A DNA stretch of 64,000 bases. Source: Bacteroidota bacterium. GTDB lineage: Bacteria > Bacteroidota > Bacteroidia > UKL13-3. Made by a program: the position numbers and the translations under genes. The stretch is from assembly GCA_947464275.1 (NCBI GenBank), contig CANHVU010000002.1, positions 1 through 64,000 on the forward strand, read 5' to 3'. A model generated the notes under the pieces. It saw only the letters and a program-made list of their open reading frames with translations. It was not told the DNA's origin and searched no databases. Below are positions 54,261 to 63,598 of the stretch, piece by piece (the first letter of the stretch is position 1; each line of letters begins with the position of its first letter).

Positions 54261-55823
54261 ATGAATAAAATAAAACAATCACTCTTAATCGTCATTTGTA
54301 TGATGACCCAAATTTCTATAGCACAAAAAGTAAATGTAATGTGGAATAATTATGAAAATGAAAAATTAGCGTTATCAGTTAGAACAGAAATGATGGAAAT
54401 TGATAATAAGTTTTATTCTCTAACTTATCCTTTTTCAAATTTTTTTAAAGAATTTAACCTTACTATACTTGATGAAAACTTAAAATTTGTAAAAACTATA
54501 AATATACCCACCAAATATGATGGTAATGAAATTACACCAATTAGTATGACAAAATCTGAATCTTCGATTATTATTATTTTTAGTTATTTTGAATTAACAG
54601 GAGAAAATAGACAATGCTTAATAAAAACTGAATTTAATAAAAACCTAACTAATCCAGTAAAATTTGAAAAAATTGAAGATATTCAAACAAAAAGTTATTT
54701 TAATCCAAAAACTGATTGGGATTTCTATTATTATAATGAAAACAGAGATGTAATAATTATGAAAGTGCCTCGTGAGGCTTTGAAAAAATCGGATGTTTAC
54801 AACATAACCGCCTACAATAATTCTTTATCAATAAAAGAATGGACTGCTACAATGGATTTAGGGAAATTAGCTGAAGACTATATATTAACCGATAATTTAT
54901 TTACGAATAAAGCTGAATTTGTTTTTATATTGAAAATAAAACAAAATGGATTTAAACCAAAAACAGGTAATATGTTATTGTGTAAATTTAGCAAACAAAA
55001 TGGTTTGACTTTTAAAGAAATTGTTTTTAAGGATGGAGAAAATGATTATGAATTATCTTTAGAACTTATGTTAAATAAGGCACAAGACAAAATTTATATT
55101 TATGGTCATAACAAAAGAACGGGTTCTGAAAACGATTATCTCTATTTGAAAAATTTTGACACTGAAACCTTATCGGAAATCGATAATATTTCAATTGATT
55201 TGGGTAATCCTAAGGAAAATGGTTTAAACGAAAATACATTTTTTGGTGTTGCGTACACAATTGATGATTTTGTAATCAATACTTTAGACTTAAATGATGA
55301 AAATGGTGATATTACTTTTGTTGGAGAGGCTTGTAAATTTCCTCAACAAAAAACGCTAAAAAACCCTGATGGAACTAGAACAAGTTATCTCGATCCAGGG
55401 ATGAATTCAACAATTCTTTATTTAAAAATAAATAAAGAAGGTAAAATACTTGAGAAATTTAGCATACCAAGAAAAATGAAACTTAAAACATATGGACACC
55501 CATTTAGTTCATATATATTTGTTCAAGATAGCAATAGTAAAAGTTTTTTGTTTTATGATGATCCCAAAAACGAAAATTTCACAAGTTTTAATAAAGACAT
55601 AAAAATCAAACAGATAGATGATGATAATGACTTAGACTTATACGTGGTGAAGATTGATAAAAATAACAAAGTTTCTAAATCAAAGGCGGTTAGAGATTAC
55701 ACTGGAAATTTAAGTAAATTGACAAAAAAACAGAACTTTGAAACTTACATGGCAAAGCCTTTTTCAAAGAATAAATTTTTAGTAAAAGCTGAAAAGAATG
55801 TTGGTATTTTAACAATAGAATAA
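54261..55823 (+). CDS. Secreted protein of unknown function
   Basis: The family is not recognised. The 520-residue product has a signal peptide (MNKIKQSLLIVICMMTQISI, ending AQ) and then a strand-rich body without membrane helices or sequence repeats that I can see. Many segments are acidic and Asn-rich, such as GNPKENGLNENTFFGVAYTI. A beta-propeller is possible from the strand spacing but is not shown. There is no T9SS domain, so it is probably periplasmic or a lipid-free outer-membrane partner. It sits between the two copies of the mazG duplication, and its leader (54132-54240) was copied with them. A terminator follows. Confidence 0.72.
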   Translation: MNKIKQSLLIVICMMTQISIAQKVNVMWNNYENEKLALSVRTEMMEIDNKFYSLTYPFSNFFKEFNLTILDENLKFVKTINIPTKYDGNEITPISMTKSESSIIIIFSYFELTGENRQCLIKTEFNKNLTNPVKFEKIEDIQTKSYFNPKTDWDFYYYNENRDVIIMKVPREALKKSDVYNITAYNNSLSIKEWTATMDLGKLAEDYILTDNLFTNKAEFVFILKIKQNGFKPKTGNMLLCKFSKQNGLTFKEIVFKDGENDYELSLELMLNKAQDKIYIYGHNKRTGSENDYLYLKNFDTETLSEIDNISIDLGNPKENGLNENTFFGVAYTIDDFVINTLDLNDENGDITFVGEACKFPQQKTLKNPDGTRTSYLDPGMNSTILYLKINKEGKILEKFSIPRKMKLKTYGHPFSSYIFVQDSNSKSFLFYDDPKNENFTSFNKDIKIKQIDDDNDLDLYVVKIDKNNKVSKSKAVRDYTGNLSKLTKKQNFETYMAKPFSKNKFLVKAEKNVGILTIE

Positions 55824-55922
55824 AAAAAGAGCTCTAAGGTTATCAAAACGAATAAGCCTTTGCTTATTTCGAATGTTTTTACCTAATAATAAGAACAATC
55901 ATTGAAAACACTAACTTGAGGC

Positions 55923-55956
55923 AAGCTGCTAGTTCTAAAAAGCTAGCAGCTTTTTT
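55923..55956 (+). terminator. Terminator after the unknown secreted protein
   Basis: AAGCTGCTAG and CTAGCAGCTT form a perfect 10-bp stem with a 10-base loop and a T-run after it. It lies 100 bases after the stop. Confidence 0.82.
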
Positions 55957-55965
55957 CTCAACTTC

Positions 55966-56214
55966 CTACTCTCCAAATTTCTGGCACCATCGCGATTGGT
56001 TTTTTTAGCCATGTTTTTTTCAAAAGCTTTGGTTAAATCTAAATTCTTATTTCATTGGCCTTAAAACTTTGTTCGCCATATTTGCTAGCCATAATACGTG
56101 CCAACTCCCCAACTTCTTCCATAAAATTGCTGTATTGGTCAGTTCATTAAAATACCTAACTCCAATGGTTTTTATCCATTCATCCACCTGTTTTTGAGCT
56201 TCACTAATTTGCAT
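55966..56214 (-). pseudogene. Broken duplicate of the MazG-like gene
   Basis: The minus strand from an ATG at 56214 reads MQISEAQKQVDEWIKTIGVR and YFNELTNTAIL, as in the intact gene, and then shifts frame. The cause is a missing C in TCTTCCATAAAATTG, where the intact copy has TCTTCCATCAAAATTG. A stretch of about 70 bases corresponding to 53892-53966 is also deleted. The end corresponds to the 3' part of the intact gene. The copy cannot make an active enzyme, because the second metal motif is lost. Confidence 0.88.
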
Positions 56215-56320
56215 TTTTTATAAAAATTATAGGGCGAATTTATAGTTTATAACACATTAATCAGAATTGGTTTTTGGTTTCTAAAATTTAATTTTTTGTT
56301 TTGCTCATAATTTCCGTATT
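56215..56320. repeat. Second copy of the region upstream of mazG
   Basis: From TTTTTTATAAAAATTATAGG to TAATTTCCGTATTT the sequence repeats 54132-54238 nearly base for base. It therefore supplies the same upstream DNA to the sugar transporter gene as to the secreted protein at 54261. Confidence 0.9.
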
Positions 56321-56341
56321 TGAGTGCAAATAAATTTCAAG

Positions 56342-58012
56342 ATGAATCAACAATCAAATAATCAAAAATCACATTTATACACCCTCATAACGGTGTTCTT
56401 TTTTTGGGGCTTCATTGGAGCTTCAAACGGAGTTTTTATTCCATTTTGCAAAGCCAAATTTGGACTAGATCAATTTCAAAGTCAATTAATTGATTTTGCA
56501 TTTTATGGAGCTTACTACATTGGTGCACTTTTACTTTTTATATTTAGTAGTGTTTTAAAAAGCGATATTTTAAATGCTTGGGGCTTTAAAAAAGGAATTA
56601 TAAATGGTTTATTAATAAGCACTTTTGGTGCAGCTGCCATGATTTTTGCAGTTACTCAAGGTAGTTATTTAATGATTTTAGGTGCATTGTTTATTGTTGC
56701 AATTGGTTTTTCATTACAGCAAACTTCAGCACAACCATTTGCTGCATCGCTTGGTGAACCAAGTTCTGCCAGCAATAGATTAAACTTAGCAGGAGGAGTA
56801 AATTCATTAGGAACCACCATTGGACCAATAGTTGTTTCAGGTGCTTTGTTTGGTGTGGTGGCAGGAGTTAACGATGATTTTATCAAAGAATTTGCTCAAA
56901 AAGAAGGTTCGTTAAATTCTATGAAAACCCTTTACATGTTTGTTGGCGGGTTGTTTTTATTGGCAGCAGCATTATTCTATTTTTCAAAAAAATTACCATC
57001 AGGCAAAAGCGATGCAACATTTGCACCTGCCAATAAAGCCATGACCACCTTGATTGCAATTACAGTCATTTTAGCAATTATTTTTGCATACATCTTTTCA
57101 AGATATGAAGATGCTTCGTTTATTGAACATTATATTACCAATAAAGAAAAAGATTATTTAGGATTGGCTTTAACCATTACCACTTTATTAGTGGTAGTTT
57201 TTGGTTTATTGTTTGCAAATTTTTCGGCACAAAAAAAACCAGAAGGATGGGGCGCCATGAAATACTCACAATTGGTTTTAGGTATGTTAGGTATTTTTAC
57301 TTATGTAGGAGTGGAAGTAACCATAGGAAGTAATTTAGGAGAACTATTAAAAACACCAGAATTTGGAAGTATTACCGGCCCTAGCTTGGCTCCATTTATG
57401 TCAATGTATTGGGGAAGTTTAATGATTGGTCGCTGGGCTGGAGCTATTTCAGTTTTTAATCCTTCTAATAGTTTAAAGAAAATTTTATTAATTGTGGTTC
57501 CTTACGTAGCTTTTGGAGTGGTATTAACTGCCAATGCAATTTCAGGTCAAAATATTGAACCACTTTATGCTTATGCTGTGGTAGTTGCATTCCAAATTTT
57601 AGGTTTCTTTCTAGGTAAAGATAAACCTGCTCGTACCTTGTTAATATTTGGCCTAATGGGAATGATTGGAATGATAATTGGGTTAGTAAGTTCAGGCACA
57701 GTTGCAACTTATGCGTTTATGAGCGGTGGATTGGCTTGTAGTATTATGTGGCCATCAATTTTCTCTTTGGCAATAGCTGGATTAGGCAAATACACAAGCC
57801 AAGGCTCCGCTTTTTTAGTTATGATGATTTTAGGTGGTGGAATTATTCCTCCATTACAGGGAAAAGTATCAGACATTATTGGCATTCACGCTTCGTATTT
57901 TATACCAGTAATATGCTTTGCATACCTTGCATTTTTTGCCTTTAGAGCAAAAGCAATTTTAAAAACGCAGGGCATTGACGAAGATGAATTAGAAACATCA
58001 GGCGGACATTAA
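56342..58012 (+). CDS. Sugar transporter, FucP-like MFS
   Basis: The 556-residue product is a major facilitator with about twelve or more membrane helices, resembling the fucose or glucose/galactose proton symporters. Seen: [20 protein letters not shown] at the start, then [20 protein letters not shown], the family signature [20 protein letters not shown] with [20 protein letters not shown], and [19 protein letters not shown] at 56324 extends the frame by six codons; I prefer the ATG at 56342. The upstream DNA is the duplicated region, and the next gene is 17 bases on. Substrate is not assigned. Confidence 0.9.
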   Translation: MNQQSNNQKSHLYTLITVFFFWGFIGASNGVFIPFCKAKFGLDQFQSQLIDFAFYGAYYIGALLLFIFSSVLKSDILNAWGFKKGIINGLLISTFGAAAMIFAVTQGSYLMILGALFIVAIGFSLQQTSAQPFAASLGEPSSASNRLNLAGGVNSLGTTIGPIVVSGALFGVVAGVNDDFIKEFAQKEGSLNSMKTLYMFVGGLFLLAAALFYFSKKLPSGKSDATFAPANKAMTTLIAITVILAIIFAYIFSRYEDASFIEHYITNKEKDYLGLALTITTLLVVVFGLLFANFSAQKKPEGWGAMKYSQLVLGMLGIFTYVGVEVTIGSNLGELLKTPEFGSITGPSLAPFMSMYWGSLMIGRWAGAISVFNPSNSLKKILLIVVPYVAFGVVLTANAISGQNIEPLYAYAVVVAFQILGFFLGKDKPARTLLIFGLMGMIGMIIGLVSSGTVATYAFMSGGLACSIMWPSIFSLAIAGLGKYTSQGSAFLVMMILGGGIIPPLQGKVSDIIGIHASYFIPVICFAYLAFFAFRAKAILKTQGIDEDELETSGGH

Positions 58013-58029
58013 TTTATATCATTCAAATA

Positions 58030-58620
58030 ATGAAACATTTTGCAATTGTAGTTTTAATAAGTTTGTTTGCTCAATTAGCAAATGCTCAAATTGAAACTGG
58101 AAAAAATACTCCAGCCTTTTACCTAGGTGCTGGCACAGGAATAAATAGCAATTGCGGTGCAGTTGGATTTAAACTAGGTATTCGACTTAATAATAAAATG
58201 ATTCTAGATGCTGGAGTTGGAGTTGGAACTTGGGGAAGTAAAACTTCATTAGGCTTGGTATTTAATGCTATTAACAAAAATGCTTGGTGCCCCACTTTAA
58301 GTATTTCAAGAGCAAATGGACGAGAAAATGCAGAGGTTAAAGTGGAGGTTACAGACCAATTTAATAGTACTAGCAAAAAAAATATTAATTTGAATTTGAA
58401 CCCCGCCACTTGTTTTAATATTGGGCTGCAACGCCAATGGATTAGAAAAAGTGGAAATAGAATGGTTTTAGATTTAGGTTTTTCAATTTTGGTAGATGGC
58501 GGCAGTCATGAAACGATAGATTATACCAATCGAATAACAGATGATGGAAAAAAGATGTTAAACATATTTAGACCAGGCGGTTTAATAGTTGGGTTTAGTT
58601 ACAATTTTGGAGTAAACTAA
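58030..58620 (+). CDS. Small exported protein, probably beta-barrel
   Basis: The family is not recognised. The 196-residue product has a signal peptide (FAIVVLISLFAQLANAQ) and repeated Gly-rich strands (FYLGAGTGINSNCGAVGFKL, KMILDAGVGVGTWGSKTSLG, and GGLIVGFSYNFGVN at the end), as in small outer-membrane barrels. It is 17 bases after the sugar transporter gene and likely co-transcribed, so a supporting role in sugar uptake is possible but is a guess. A terminator follows. Confidence 0.75.
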   Translation: MKHFAIVVLISLFAQLANAQIETGKNTPAFYLGAGTGINSNCGAVGFKLGIRLNNKMILDAGVGVGTWGSKTSLGLVFNAINKNAWCPTLSISRANGRENAEVKVEVTDQFNSTSKKNINLNLNPATCFNIGLQRQWIRKSGNRMVLDLGFSILVDGGSHETIDYTNRITDDGKKMLNIFRPGGLIVGFSYNFGVN

Positions 58621-58650
58621 TCAGGCTTTTTATTGATTTCATACTTAAAA

Positions 58651-58690
58651 AAAAATAAAGCTCATCAGTAATTGGTGGGCTTTATTTTTG
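58651..58690 (+). terminator. Terminator after the small exported protein
   Basis: AATAAAGCTCATCA pairs with TGGTGGGCTTTATT (with two wobble pairs), loop five bases, then TTT. It ends the sugar transporter unit. Confidence 0.82.
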
Positions 58691-58748
58691 CTTTATTGTC
58701 AAAATTGTCCGCTTGTGTAAACAAACAAAGTCAAACGTAGTTTAAATT

Positions 58749-58756
58749 TATATTTG
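58749..58756 (+). promoter_or_regulatory. Possible promoter of the MacAB-like operon, -7 element
   Basis: TATATTTG matches TAnnTTTG and lies 13 bases before the ATG at 58769. This also argues for that ATG as the start rather than the in-frame TTG at 58754, which is inside the element. No -33 TTG is evident. Confidence 0.45.
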
Positions 58757-58768
58757 GCGCTCTTAAAA

Positions 58769-59428
58769 ATGATTGAATTAAAAAATATACAGAAATCGTA
58801 CACCGTTGGTGATAATAAAATGAAAGTGCTTAAAGGCATTGATATGAAGGTGAACGAAGGTGAAATGGTTTCTATTATGGGCTCTTCGGGTAGCGGGAAA
58901 TCAACTTTACTTAATATTTTAGGAATTTTAGATAGCTACGATGCTGGTGAGTATCGCTTAGGAGGAACTTTAATTCAGCATTTAAATGAAACCAAAGCAG
59001 CCAAATTGCGTAATCAGTATATTGGTTTTGTGTTTCAATCGTTCAACTTAATTTCGTTTAAAAATGCCATGGAAAATGTTGCTTTACCTCTTTATTATCA
59101 AAATATAAGTAGCAAAAAACGCAATGCCATCGCTTTAGAATATTTAGAAAAAGTAGGATTGAGAGATTGGGCTAAACACATGCCTAACGAAATGAGTGGA
59201 GGCCAAAAACAACGTGTGGCCATTGCCAGGGCATTGATAACACAACCGAAAATGATTTTAGCCGATGAACCAACTGGAGCATTAGACACACAAACCAGTT
59301 ACGATGTAATTAATTTGCTAAAAGAGGTAAACAAAAGTGGCATTACTGTAGTGATTGTAACCCACGAACACGATATAGCCGATATGACCGATAGAGTTAT
59401 TCGATTGAAGGATGGATTGATATTATAA
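58769..59428 (+). CDS. ABC transporter ATP-binding protein (MacB/LolD type)
   Basis: The 219-residue ATPase belongs to the MacB/LolD group, whose transporters use long periplasmic loops rather than a normal pore. Seen: Walker [19 protein letters not shown] near residue 39, [20 protein letters not shown], the signature [15 protein letters not shown], and Walker [13 protein letters not shown]. The rest of the operon has two matching permeases and an adaptor, so export of a small molecule, peptide or lipoprotein is expected. I start at ATG 58769; the frame extends to a TTG at 58754. Confidence 0.93.
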   Translation: MIELKNIQKSYTVGDNKMKVLKGIDMKVNEGEMVSIMGSSGSGKSTLLNILGILDSYDAGEYRLGGTLIQHLNETKAAKLRNQYIGFVFQSFNLISFKNAMENVALPLYYQNISSKKRNAIALEYLEKVGLRDWAKHMPNEMSGGQKQRVAIARALITQPKMILADEPTGALDTQTSYDVINLLKEVNKSGITVVIVTHEHDIADMTDRVIRLKDGLIL

Positions 59429-59442
59429 ATTCTAATATTTAA

Positions 59443-59497
59443 TCCCGAAGCTATCGGGACGAAATTCGAAAAGACTAATCAATTCCTTTTCGAATTT
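59443..59497. repeat. Interspersed palindrome and 12-bp inverted repeat in the ABC operon
   Basis: TCCCGAAGCTATCGGGA (59443-59459) is a small palindrome with TCCCGA/TCGGGA stems. It is followed by AAATTCGAAAAG (59462-59473) and its exact inverse at 59486-59497. Both lie in the 97-base gap between the ATPase and the first permease. They resemble repeats scattered between Bacteroidota genes. Confidence 0.7.
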
Positions 59498-59525
59498 AGT
59501 ATTTCGGATTTAATAGTTAAAAACA

Positions 59526-60758
59526 ATGTTTGATTTAGATAAATGGCAAGAAATATTTGCGTCTATTAGCAAAAATAGACTCCGCACTTTCCTTACAGGA
59601 TTTAGTGTGGCTTGGGGTATTTTTATGCTCATAGTTTTGCTAGGTGCTGGCAATGGTTTGGGAAATGGTGTAAAATTCCAATTCTCGCACGATGCTGTAA
59701 ATAGTGTTTGGTTCAATAACGGACGTACTTCAATAGCTTACGATGGTATTCAACCTGGCAGAGATATTAAACTTACCAATCAAGATTACGAATCGATTGG
59801 TAAAAGCGTTAAAACCATTGAACACCTTTCACCAAGATTGCAGCTTTGGGATGTAAATCAATATAATTATAAAAATCGTTATGGTAGCTTTAGCACCAAA
59901 GGCTGCAATTACGATATGATTTATGCCGAAAAAATTGAAGTACAGAAAGGCCGATTTGTAAATGAATTAGATATAAAGGAATGCCGAAAAGTTTGTGCCA
60001 TTGGTCAACAAGTAGTTGATGAATTATTTAAAACAGAAGAACCTGTAAATCAATTAATCAATATTAATAATATTCCATTTAAGGTGATTGGTGTTTTTAA
60101 AGATGCTGGTGGCCCTGACGATAACCGAAGAGCCTATATTCCAATAAGTACTTCTCAACGTGTGTTTGGAAATGATAATAAACTAGACCAGATAATTTTC
60201 ACTTTACCTGAATCGGATATGGATAAAAGCGAAACCATAAAAGATGAAGTGTACAAGGTATTGGCTCAAAAACATCATTTTGACCCTAAGGACCAAAAAG
60301 CTGTTTTTGTATGGAATAATGTAACCGAATTCAAACGAATAATGGGTTTAATAAATGGCATCCAATTATTTGTTTGGATTATAGGAATAGGTACTTTAAT
60401 TGCTGGAATTGTTGGTGTAAGTAACATTATGATGATAGTGGTAAAAGAACGAACCAAAGAAATTGGAATTAGAAAAGCATTAGGCGCAACACCTTTTAAT
60501 ATTATATCATTAATTATTCAAGAAAGTATTTTTATAACAGCACTATCAGGTTATATTGGAATGATGCTCGGAATTGGTGTATTGGAATTGGCTCAAAAAT
60601 ATATTCCCGACAGTGACTTTTTTAGAAAACCTGAAGTTGAATTTAAAGTAGTGATGGTAGCTTTGGGAGTATTGATATTAGCTGGTCTTTTAGCAGGGTT
60701 TTTCCCCGCACGAAGAGCCGCAAAAATTGAACCTATTGAAGCATTGAGAGCGGAGTAA
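59526..60758 (+). CDS. ABC transporter permease, MacB/FtsX type (first of a pair)
   Basis: The 410-residue product has the MacB layout: an N-terminal membrane helix (TFLTGFSVAWGIFMLIVLLG), a large periplasmic domain over about residues 60-270, and three C-terminal helices with the FtsX motif GVSNIMMIVVKERTKEIGIR and KALGATP. The C-terminal FPARRAAKIEPIEALRAE is family-typical. The protein is homologous to the next permease over its length, so the pair probably forms a heterodimer. It follows the ATPase by 97 bases. Confidence 0.92.
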   Translation: MFDLDKWQEIFASISKNRLRTFLTGFSVAWGIFMLIVLLGAGNGLGNGVKFQFSHDAVNSVWFNNGRTSIAYDGIQPGRDIKLTNQDYESIGKSVKTIEHLSPRLQLWDVNQYNYKNRYGSFSTKGCNYDMIYAEKIEVQKGRFVNELDIKECRKVCAIGQQVVDELFKTEEPVNQLININNIPFKVIGVFKDAGGPDDNRRAYIPISTSQRVFGNDNKLDQIIFTLPESDMDKSETIKDEVYKVLAQKHHFDPKDQKAVFVWNNVTEFKRIMGLINGIQLFVWIIGIGTLIAGIVGVSNIMMIVVKERTKEIGIRKALGATPFNIISLIIQESIFITALSGYIGMMLGIGVLELAQKYIPDSDFFRKPEVEFKVVMVALGVLILAGLLAGFFPARRAAKIEPIEALRAE

Positions 60759-60975
60759 GTGCGGAGTGCCAAAATTGCGGAGTAAATAAAATTAAATGCG
60801 GAATGCGAAGTGACAAAAATTCGAAGTGAGCAAAAATATGAAGTGAGCAATCACGCAGGGCGTGATCGAAGTAAATGGAAATAAAAAATTATAAAATGAA
60901 ATCTATATTTGAAATAAATTCTAGTGTAAAACATTCCGCACTTTTGTCACTTCGCATTTCGCACTCAAAATAACC
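60759..60975. repeat. Low-complexity and inverted-repeat spacer between the two permease genes
   Basis: The spacer is made of words such as GCGGAGT, GCGAAGTGA and GAAGTGAGCAAAA. It holds ATCACGC-AGG-GCGTGAT as a perfect palindrome at 60850-60866. AATGCGAAGTGACAAAA (60802-60818) recurs inverted at 60942-60958. A variant of the ATCACGC element reappears at 62261-62277. Confidence 0.75.
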
Positions 60976-62223
60976 TTGGAAAAACTAAAAGAAATATATC
61001 AAACGCTTAGTAAAAATAAACTAAGAACTGCCTTAACTGCCTTTGGTGTGTTTTGGGGTATTTTCATGTTGATTATTATGTTAGGTTCTGGACATGGTTT
61101 GGAAAATGGTGTTACAGAATCATTTGGCGGCACTGCTAAAAATGCGGTTTATATGTGGACTCAACAAACTTCTATAGCTTATAAAGGTTTACCTCGCGGA
61201 CGAACTTTCGATTTTAAAGTAGAAGATATTCAAGCAATAAAAGACAATATTCCTGAATTGGCTGTTATTGCTCCTGCAGCGCAATTAGGCGGATACAGAG
61301 GAGAAAACAATGTTAGCAGAGGAAAATTTACTGGTGCATTTACCGTTCGTGGCGATTATCCTGACACTAAATTAATTCAAACTTTTAAAATAGTAGAGGG
61401 ACGTTTTTTAAACGAATTAGATATAAAAGAACGCAGGAAAGTTTGTGTAATTGCACCCAGAGTCATGGAGATTTTGTTTCCTAAAAATGAAGCGCCACTT
61501 AACAAATACATTCAAGTAAATGGCATTTATTTTAAAGTAATTGGCACCTTAAAAGCCGATAACAGTGGCGATGACGTGCAGGAAAAACTGCAAACCATTT
61601 ATATTCCATTTACAACTTTTCAAAATGCGTTTAACTTTGGTGGCAAAATTGGTTGGTTTACTTTAACAGCCAAGCCTGCTTACTCAGCTTCGTTAGTAGA
61701 GGAAAAAATAAAAACATTATTGAAAAACCGCCATCATATTTCGCCAGCCGATGACAGAGCTATTGGTACTTGGAACAGCGAAAAGGAGTTTAAAAAATTA
61801 ATGGGTTTATTCCGCGGCATTGAATTGTTGGTTTGGATTGTAGGTATTGGAACTTTATTAGCTGGCGTTATTGGTGTAAGTAATATTATGCTCATTATAG
61901 TAAAAGAACGAACCAAAGAAATTGGCGTTCGAAGGGCGCTTGGAGCCACTCCAATAAATATTATGAGCCAAGTTATTGCTGAAAGTATTTTGCTTACATC
62001 GGTAGCAGGTTATATTGGTTTAGTTTGTGGTGTATTTGGATTAGAGGCTGTAAGTGCTGCTATAAAAGGGCAAGAAAGTGGTATGTTTCAAAACCCAGGA
62101 GTAGATATTATTATTGCCATAAAAGCATTAGCAATATTAATTTTCTCAGGTGCGTTAGCTGGCATTATTCCTGCACAAAAAGCAGTTAATATTAGTCCAG
62201 TGGAAGCATTGAGGACGGAGTAA
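60976..62223 (+). CDS. ABC transporter permease, MacB/FtsX type (second of a pair)
   Basis: The 415-residue product matches the previous permease in layout and in key motifs: GVSNIMLIIVKERTKEIGVR and RALGATP, with the C-terminus IIPAQKAVNISPVEALRTE. It starts with a TTG at 60976 (MEKLKEIYQTLSKNKLRTAL), as no upstream ATG is in frame and the start aligns with the paralogue. The N-terminal helix is FGVFWGIFMLIIMLGSG, and the periplasmic domain covers about residues 60-280. Confidence 0.92.
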   Translation: MEKLKEIYQTLSKNKLRTALTAFGVFWGIFMLIIMLGSGHGLENGVTESFGGTAKNAVYMWTQQTSIAYKGLPRGRTFDFKVEDIQAIKDNIPELAVIAPAAQLGGYRGENNVSRGKFTGAFTVRGDYPDTKLIQTFKIVEGRFLNELDIKERRKVCVIAPRVMEILFPKNEAPLNKYIQVNGIYFKVIGTLKADNSGDDVQEKLQTIYIPFTTFQNAFNFGGKIGWFTLTAKPAYSASLVEEKIKTLLKNRHHISPADDRAIGTWNSEKEFKKLMGLFRGIELLVWIVGIGTLLAGVIGVSNIMLIIVKERTKEIGVRRALGATPINIMSQVIAESILLTSVAGYIGLVCGVFGLEAVSAAIKGQESGMFQNPGVDIIIAIKALAILIFSGALAGIIPAQKAVNISPVEALRTE

Positions 62224-62390
62224 AAGCCGATTGAAATAAATGCGAAGTGCGAAATGAATAATCACGCAAGGCGTGAGCGGAGTCAATAAAATAGTTCGAA
62301 TAAAAATATTGAAGTAAAGTATGAATTGCCGTTTGGCGGTTACTGAGCTTGTCGAAGTATAGCCAACGGAATAGAAGAAAAAAGAAAAAC
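62224..62390. repeat. Repeat-rich spacer before the adaptor gene
   Basis: The spacer holds a variant of the ATCACGC element (62261-62277) and ACTGAGCTTGTCGAAGT at 62342-62358, a motif often repeated in Bacteroidota genomes. The TTG inside the latter opens an in-frame extension of the next gene, but it is unlikely to be a real start. Confidence 0.65.
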
Positions 62391-63485
62391 ATGAAAAAAA
62401 TAATTAGAACATTGGTATTTGTGGCACTTGGTGCTTTGTTTGTGTACACCATTTATTACTTGTATAATAAAAACCAAGAAAAGCCAACGGTATTTAAAAC
62501 CACCCAAGCTTTTGAAACTGATATTGTGAAAAAAACTTTAGCTACAGGAAGCATTGTGCCTCGTAGAGAAATCAATATCAAACCTCAGGTTTCAGGTATT
62601 ATTGAAAAAATATTTGTGGTAGCAGGCACGCATGTGAGCAAAGGAGATATGATTGCGCGTATAAAAATTATTCCCAACATGATTAATTTAGCCAATGCCG
62701 AAAGCCGCATTACACGCGCAAAATTGGCTTTAGATAATGCAAAAATTGATTTTGATAGAAACCAAAAAATGTTTGATCAGAAAATGATTTCATTATCGGA
62801 ATACCAACCTTTTGCCTTGGCATATAAAAACGCTAAGGAGGAGCTTGAAGCTGCTGAAAATAATATTGCGTTGATTAAAGAAGGGGTAAGTAAATCAGGG
62901 GGTAAAGTAACTAATACGATTGTGCGCAGCACCATTGATGGAATGATTTTGGATATTCCGGTTAAAGAAGGTGGAAGTGTAATTGAAAGTAATAATTTTA
63001 ACGAAGGAACCACCATTGCCTCTATAGCCGATATGGGCGAAATGATTTTTGATGGAAAAGTAGATGAAAGTGAAGTAGGAAAAATTAAACCAGGAATGGA
63101 CTTAATTTTAACCATTGGCGCTTTAGATACTGTAAAATTCAACGCCAATTTAGAATACATTGCACCAAAAGGAGTGAAAGAAAATGGCGCTATTCAATTT
63201 CAAATAAAAGCAAAGGTAAACTTACAAAAAGGGGTGTTTTTACGCGCAGGTTATAGCAGTACCGCTGATATAGTTTTAGCTAAAAAAGAAAAAGTATTGG
63301 CCTTAGCCGAAGGTGTATTGCAATTTGAAAATAATAAAACTTTTGTAGAAGTAGAAACTGCTCCGCAAACATTTGAAAAACGCTACTTACAAACTGGCCT
63401 TAGCGATGGAATTAACATTGAAATTTTAGGTGGAATAAAAAAAGAAGATAAAATCAAAGACCCAAATGTGGAGAAGGTGGAGTAA
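62391..63485 (+). CDS. Periplasmic adaptor protein (MacA/HlyD type)
   Basis: The 364-residue product from ATG 62391 has one N-terminal membrane anchor (TLVFVALGALFVYTIYYLYN), a lipoyl-like domain split around a coiled coil (INIKPQVSGIIEKIFVVAGT, ITRAKLALDNAKIDFDRNQK), and a barrel with VRSTIDGMILDIPVKEGGSV. This is the membrane-fusion partner of the upstream ABC transporter and would link it to a TolC-like channel, which is not in the window. The frame extends 14 codons upstream to a TTG inside a repeat; I discount that. Confidence 0.92.
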   Translation: MKKIIRTLVFVALGALFVYTIYYLYNKNQEKPTVFKTTQAFETDIVKKTLATGSIVPRREINIKPQVSGIIEKIFVVAGTHVSKGDMIARIKIIPNMINLANAESRITRAKLALDNAKIDFDRNQKMFDQKMISLSEYQPFALAYKNAKEELEAAENNIALIKEGVSKSGGKVTNTIVRSTIDGMILDIPVKEGGSVIESNNFNEGTTIASIADMGEMIFDGKVDESEVGKIKPGMDLILTIGALDTVKFNANLEYIAPKGVKENGAIQFQIKAKVNLQKGVFLRAGYSSTADIVLAKKEKVLALAEGVLQFENNKTFVEVETAPQTFEKRYLQTGLSDGINIEILGGIKKEDKIKDPNVEKVE

Positions 63486-63598
63486 TGATTCACAAGAACT
63501 TCCTTATTTAATTCCTAGATGCGAACACGATAAATATTTTTACAATGCAACATTATTTATTGTAATATTGTCTAAACCTAGAACCAATAGTTAAAGAT

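Noticed and set aside
62349-62390. TTG start adding 14 residues to the adaptor protein
   Set aside because: The TTG is inside the interspersed repeat ACTGAGCTTGTCGAAGT, and the ATG at 62391 gives a normal membrane anchor.
63486-63598. Possible terminator or TolC gene after the adaptor
   Set aside because: No hairpin with a T-run and no gene is seen in this 113-base gap; the next gene is a lipoprotein.
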